This document shows, in pieces, positions 6,050 to 7,932 of a stretch of DNA of 7,932 nt. The position numbers and the translations under genes are program-made. The notes beneath the pieces are model-generated. The model did no database searches, had not been told where the DNA came from, and saw nothing but the letters and a program-made list of their open reading frames with translations. Each line of letters starts with the position of its first letter. The stretch's first letter is position 1. The DNA comes from UBA4844 sp050943255 (GTDB lineage: Bacteria; Bacillota; Syntrophomonadia; Syntrophomonadales; Syntrophomonadaceae), in assembly GCA_050943255.1 (NCBI GenBank), contig JBMNOV010000071.1, positions 1-7,932 of the forward strand, in the 5' to 3' direction.

Positions 6050-7129
6050 GTGGAATATACTATTATGAATAAAGGTAGGATAATGGCATATACCATGATT
6101 AAGGTTGCGCTAGATAAAAGCATCCGGGATATACGAGAAAACCCAGGCCGCGGAATCCGCAACTTGGTAGATCTAGGAACCCATCTCGCAGGGGGACGTT
6201 TTTTACAAGATTTCTTTCGCAAAACCCAGCAAATGCTTACTAATGAAAACAGTCCTTATTATGAACTGGCTAAGTATATCGTCCACAATGTCGAACATAA
6301 AATTATCCAGGATTTTGGGATACATTTGGCTTATGATAGTTTAACCTACGGGATACAAAAGTTAAGAAGATACGAAAAAGAACAAGGCTATAATATTCCC
6401 TGGGTGTTATTATATGATTTTAGGGAAGAAACTCAAAATATCTTATCAATTCCTGAGATTTCTGAAGTTTTAAACTGCGGTGAGTCATTAGGTATTTACT
6501 GTGGAATATTCTTTGTTAATCAAAACGAAACGTATTTGAAGAAACTGATTGAAATGTTATCTACCCATAACTATAGTGCGTTTTTTTTATTAGTGGAACC
6601 AGAGATTATAACCGCAGAAATAGCCTCCGCCGTGTTGAAAGCAAGTAATATTGCGGTAGCTCTGGCAATAAAACCAGGAGAAGATAATCAGGCATGTTTG
6701 GGAGCCTCTCAATTACTACTTGATAAAAAATGTTTATATGGTGCATATAGTGAATATAATGATGGCAATTATAAACAGGTATTAGGTGATTCCCATTTTC
6801 AACAGATAAGAGAAAACCACTGTACATTTATTTTTCTCGTACGTCAACATCTAAATAAATTCCTAAATAAAGAGCACTTTACGCAAATGATGCATTCAGT
6901 CAAAGATGCAAATAAGTACCCGTTCATAATCTTCGATTTCTACCACGATTTAGCCTATTCTGAGGAACGAAATTTCCCCGCAGAGAACTATTTTATCACT
7001 ATAAAGGGCGATGGACAAATAGCTGTTAATGCCAATAATTATATGCCGGATGAAATCAACATCCGCACCCAATCTTTACAAGCCATTTTCCAAAAAACCA
7101 TGCCTAAAGTCCAGCATATTCAATCTTAA
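6050..7129 (+). CDS. Cysteine-motif-less radical SAM paralogue (predicted pseudoenzyme)
   Basis: A 359-residue protein that aligns with residues of about 15-383 of the divergent radical SAM enzyme but lacks its catalytic parts. Matching blocks are NIPWVLLYD (115-123, enzyme NIPWAILLD at 110-118), THNYSAF (172-178, enzyme THNDCAF at 181-187), and PFIIFDFYHDLAYS (291-304, enzyme PIFIMDFWNDGEYS at 318-331). Between the first block and LG(I/V) the protein is 14 residues shorter, exactly where CxxxCxxC should be. GGEP aligns without gaps to VNQN (156-159). SPASM cysteines C334 and C353 correspond to R307 and N327, and the protein ends before the position of C394 and the CxxC. It cannot hold the usual clusters. 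The frame is intact with a good ribosome binding site, so it looks maintained rather than decayed. The start is uncertain: GTG 6050 (AAGGTGGG, six-base spacer), ATG 6065 or ATG 6083. It could be a partner or regulator of the enzyme. Confidence 0.85.
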   Translation: MEYTIMNKGRIMAYTMIKVALDKSIRDIRENPGRGIRNLVDLGTHLAGGRFLQDFFRKTQQMLTNENSPYYELAKYIVHNVEHKIIQDFGIHLAYDSLTYGIQKLRRYEKEQGYNIPWVLLYDFREETQNILSIPEISEVLNCGESLGIYCGIFFVNQNETYLKKLIEMLSTHNYSAFFLLVEPEIITAEIASAVLKASNIAVALAIKPGEDNQACLGASQLLLDKKCLYGAYSEYNDGNYKQVLGDSHFQQIRENHCTFIFLVRQHLNKFLNKEHFTQMMHSVKDANKYPFIIFDFYHDLAYSEERNFPAENYFITIKGDGQIAVNANNYMPDEINIRTQSLQAIFQKTMPKVQHIQS

Positions 7130-7147
7130 ACGTATAATTGACATCTT

Positions 7148-7675
7148 TTATAACTTATAGGCAGCCCCTGTAGTAGCCCTTTTCATCAGCCTTACCAGCT
7201 TTCCAGGTGGTATTTTGGCTCCTTCAAGCAGCCATCTGGTAATTGCAACCCGAATAGCATCGGCAAAAAAGGTCGCATAAAAGTCATTATCTTCATCGTC
7301 CCCAAAAATCTCTTGGTACTGGGAAAGAATAAGCGGATGCATAACTTCTTCAAAATACTCAGAAAAAGAATTCTGCCCGGTAACCTGTAAAGCATTGCTA
7401 TAAAATACTCTATTTTTATAAAAAAATTTACATATTTTCTCTATTAATTTCCAACCAGGTTTTTCAAATGAATTTTGTATCCCTTCAAAAAACTCAGTAT
7501 AATATATCCAATTTACCAAATCATATTTATCCTTAAAATGATAATAAAAACTCTGGCGATTCATATTACAGCGCTCAACAATATCCCCTATTTTTATTTT
7601 TTCCATTGGATACTCAGCCATAAGTTCTTTCATTGCAGATGATAAAGCTCGTTTTGTCAATTGGGAATCAGGCAT
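7148..7675 (-). CDS. TetR/AcrR-family transcriptional regulator
   Basis: A 175-residue DNA-binding protein. The N-terminal helix-turn-helix domain runs to about residue 55: TKRALSSAMKEL (7-18), then KIKIGDIVERCNMNRQSFYYHF (about 26-47), a standard TetR recognition motif. The Y/F-rich NWIYYTEF that follows resembles the DhaS-like branch of the family. The C-terminal part (about 60-175) is helical and would bind a ligand or partner; no ligand can be predicted. ATG at 7675 with AAGGAG (minus strand, 7685-7690) and a nine-base spacer. It converges on the pseudoenzyme gene with 18 bases between the stops, an arrangement that may cause transcriptional interference. Its likely targets are the divergent radical SAM promoters at 5857-6049. 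A TTAACA (minus strand, 7747-7752) is the best -35 candidate, but no good -10 accompanies it. Confidence 0.9.
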   Translation of the reverse strand: MPDSQLTKRALSSAMKELMAEYPMEKIKIGDIVERCNMNRQSFYYHFKDKYDLVNWIYYTEFFEGIQNSFEKPGWKLIEKICKFFYKNRVFYSNALQVTGQNSFSEYFEEVMHPLILSQYQEIFGDDEDNDFYATFFADAIRVAITRWLLEGAKIPPGKLVRLMKRATTGAAYKL

Positions 7676-7753
7676 ATGAAAGATCTCCTTAAGTCATACC
7701 AATATATAATCTATATTAAAGGATACCATATCTTAATAATATATATTGTTAAT

Positions 7754-7783
7754 TTTACCCTTATTACCATGATTATGGGTAAA
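7754..7783. repeat. Inverted repeat upstream of the TetR gene
   Basis: TTTACCC (7754-7760) and GGGTAAA (7777-7783) are perfect 7-bp arms separated by 16 bases, about 80 bases upstream of the regulator's start codon. The total span of 30 bases and its position are compatible with an operator for the TetR gene or for a gene beyond the window. The half-site is different from the GACA/TGTC sites between the radical SAM genes. Confidence 0.4.
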
Positions 7784-7786
7784 TCC

Positions 7787-7814
7787 TAATGCTGGCATTA
7801 TTATATGCTAGCAT
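7787..7814. repeat. Two adjacent GCTRGC-type palindromes
   Basis: TAATGCTGGCATTA (7787-7800) has 6-bp arms around TG, and ATGCTAGCAT (7805-7814) is a perfect palindrome. Their centres are about 16 bases apart. A partial copy, AATGCTAG, recurs at 7892-7899 inside the repeats to the right. They lie between the TetR gene and the presumed insertion-sequence end and have no assigned role. Confidence 0.5.
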
Positions 7815-7852
7815 TAATGTTAATTTACCTAAACTGATTGCGAATGTCAACC

Positions 7853-7916
7853 AAAAAGTGAACCACTGTGCTGATTAAAAACTGAGCCACTAATGCTAGT
7901 TTAAAAGTGAGCCACT
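7853..7916. repeat. Three 24-25-bp direct repeats, consensus AAAAAGTGARCCACT
   Basis: Copies are AAAAAGTGAACCACT (7853-7867), AAAAACTGAGCCACT (7877-7891) and TAAAAGTGAGCCACT (7902-7916). Starts are 24 and 25 bases apart. Each is followed by one or two bases and then TGCT, so the repeat unit covers most of the period. The spacers are too short and too similar for a CRISPR array. Confidence 0.85.
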
Positions 7917-7925
7917 TTGCTCACT
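7906..7925. repeat. Perfect 7-bp hairpin overlapping the third direct repeat
   Basis: AGTGAGC (7906-7912) and GCTCACT (7919-7925) are perfect complementary arms around the six-base loop CACTTT. It is not followed by a T-run. It may be part of a transposase binding site or a hairpin that limits read-in transcription to the element. Confidence 0.6.
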
Positions 7926-7932
7926 ATCTGGC

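Larger units (their letters stand above)
7835..7932. mobile_element. Probable terminus of an IS21-type insertion sequence (partial)
   Basis: From about 7835 the sequence begins TGATTGCGAATGTCAACC and is followed by three direct repeats containing GTGARCCACT. A terminal TG followed by several internal repeats to which the transposase binds is the arrangement known for IS21-family ends. No istA or istB coding sequence is inside the window, so the element must continue to the right. The exact boundary is inferred from the TG and the onset of repeats. No target duplication can be checked. Confidence 0.45.

Noticed and set aside
5968..6072. 34-residue ORF from ATG 5968, considered as a possible precursor peptide for the radical SAM enzyme
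   Set aside because: It has no ribosome binding site, lies across the promoter and ribosome binding site of the next gene, and overlaps its start in another frame. It has only one cysteine and no leader-core pattern.
6050..7129. Reading the radical SAM paralogue as a decayed pseudogene
   Set aside because: The frame is open for 359 codons with good start signals, conserved framework residues and a clean loop deletion. This favours a maintained protein.
7853..7916. CRISPR array
   Set aside because: There are only three imperfect copies with 9-10-base spacers that share TGCT. This is a tandem repeat, not repeats with unique spacers.

Overview
The window is AT-rich DNA that most likely comes from an anaerobic low-GC Firmicute of the class Clostridia. 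The reasons are strong AAGGAGG-type ribosome binding sites, frequent GTG starts, a Min system that includes MinE (Bacillus-type Firmicutes lack it), and a cysteine-rich radical SAM enzyme. No species can be named from the sequence alone.

Left part (1-3920, plus strand): minD (168-986), minE (1001-1249) and minC (1259-1921) are tightly packed in the order D-E-C, so minC comes last rather than first. After a 91-base gap lies a membrane-bound CHASE2-class III nucleotide cyclase (2013-3920) on the same strand. Its catalytic residues are all present, and its catalytic domain carries a run of nine C residues. Slippage by one base in either direction would stop translation almost at once. Together this part holds a division-site selection module followed by a sensory cyclic-nucleotide gene.

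Middle (3921-4470): after an AT-rich nested inverted repeat and a plausible promoter comes a small membrane protein of unknown function (4028-4375). A 14-bp hairpin (4408-4447) then separates it from the convergent genes to the right and probably terminates both directions.

Right part (4471-7675): this is the most unusual region. A radical SAM protein with a complete CxxxCxxC motif and SPASM-like cysteines (minus strand, 4471-5856) is divergently transcribed from a gene (6050-7129) whose product aligns with it along most of its length. That product has lost the cluster-binding loop, the GGEP motif and all SPASM cysteines. It appears to be a radical SAM pseudoenzyme kept beside its active paralogue. 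The 193-base divergent promoter region contains repeated GACA/TGTC half-sites, one of which lies inside a perfect TTGACA -35 box. A TetR-family regulator (7148-7675, minus) converges on the pseudoenzyme gene with only 18 bases between them and is a natural candidate regulator of the pair.

Right edge (7676-7932): there is no gene here. There are palindromes, and from about 7835 three 24-25-bp direct repeats with consensus AAAAAGTGARCCACT plus a hairpin. This looks like the terminus of an IS21-type insertion sequence that continues outside the window.
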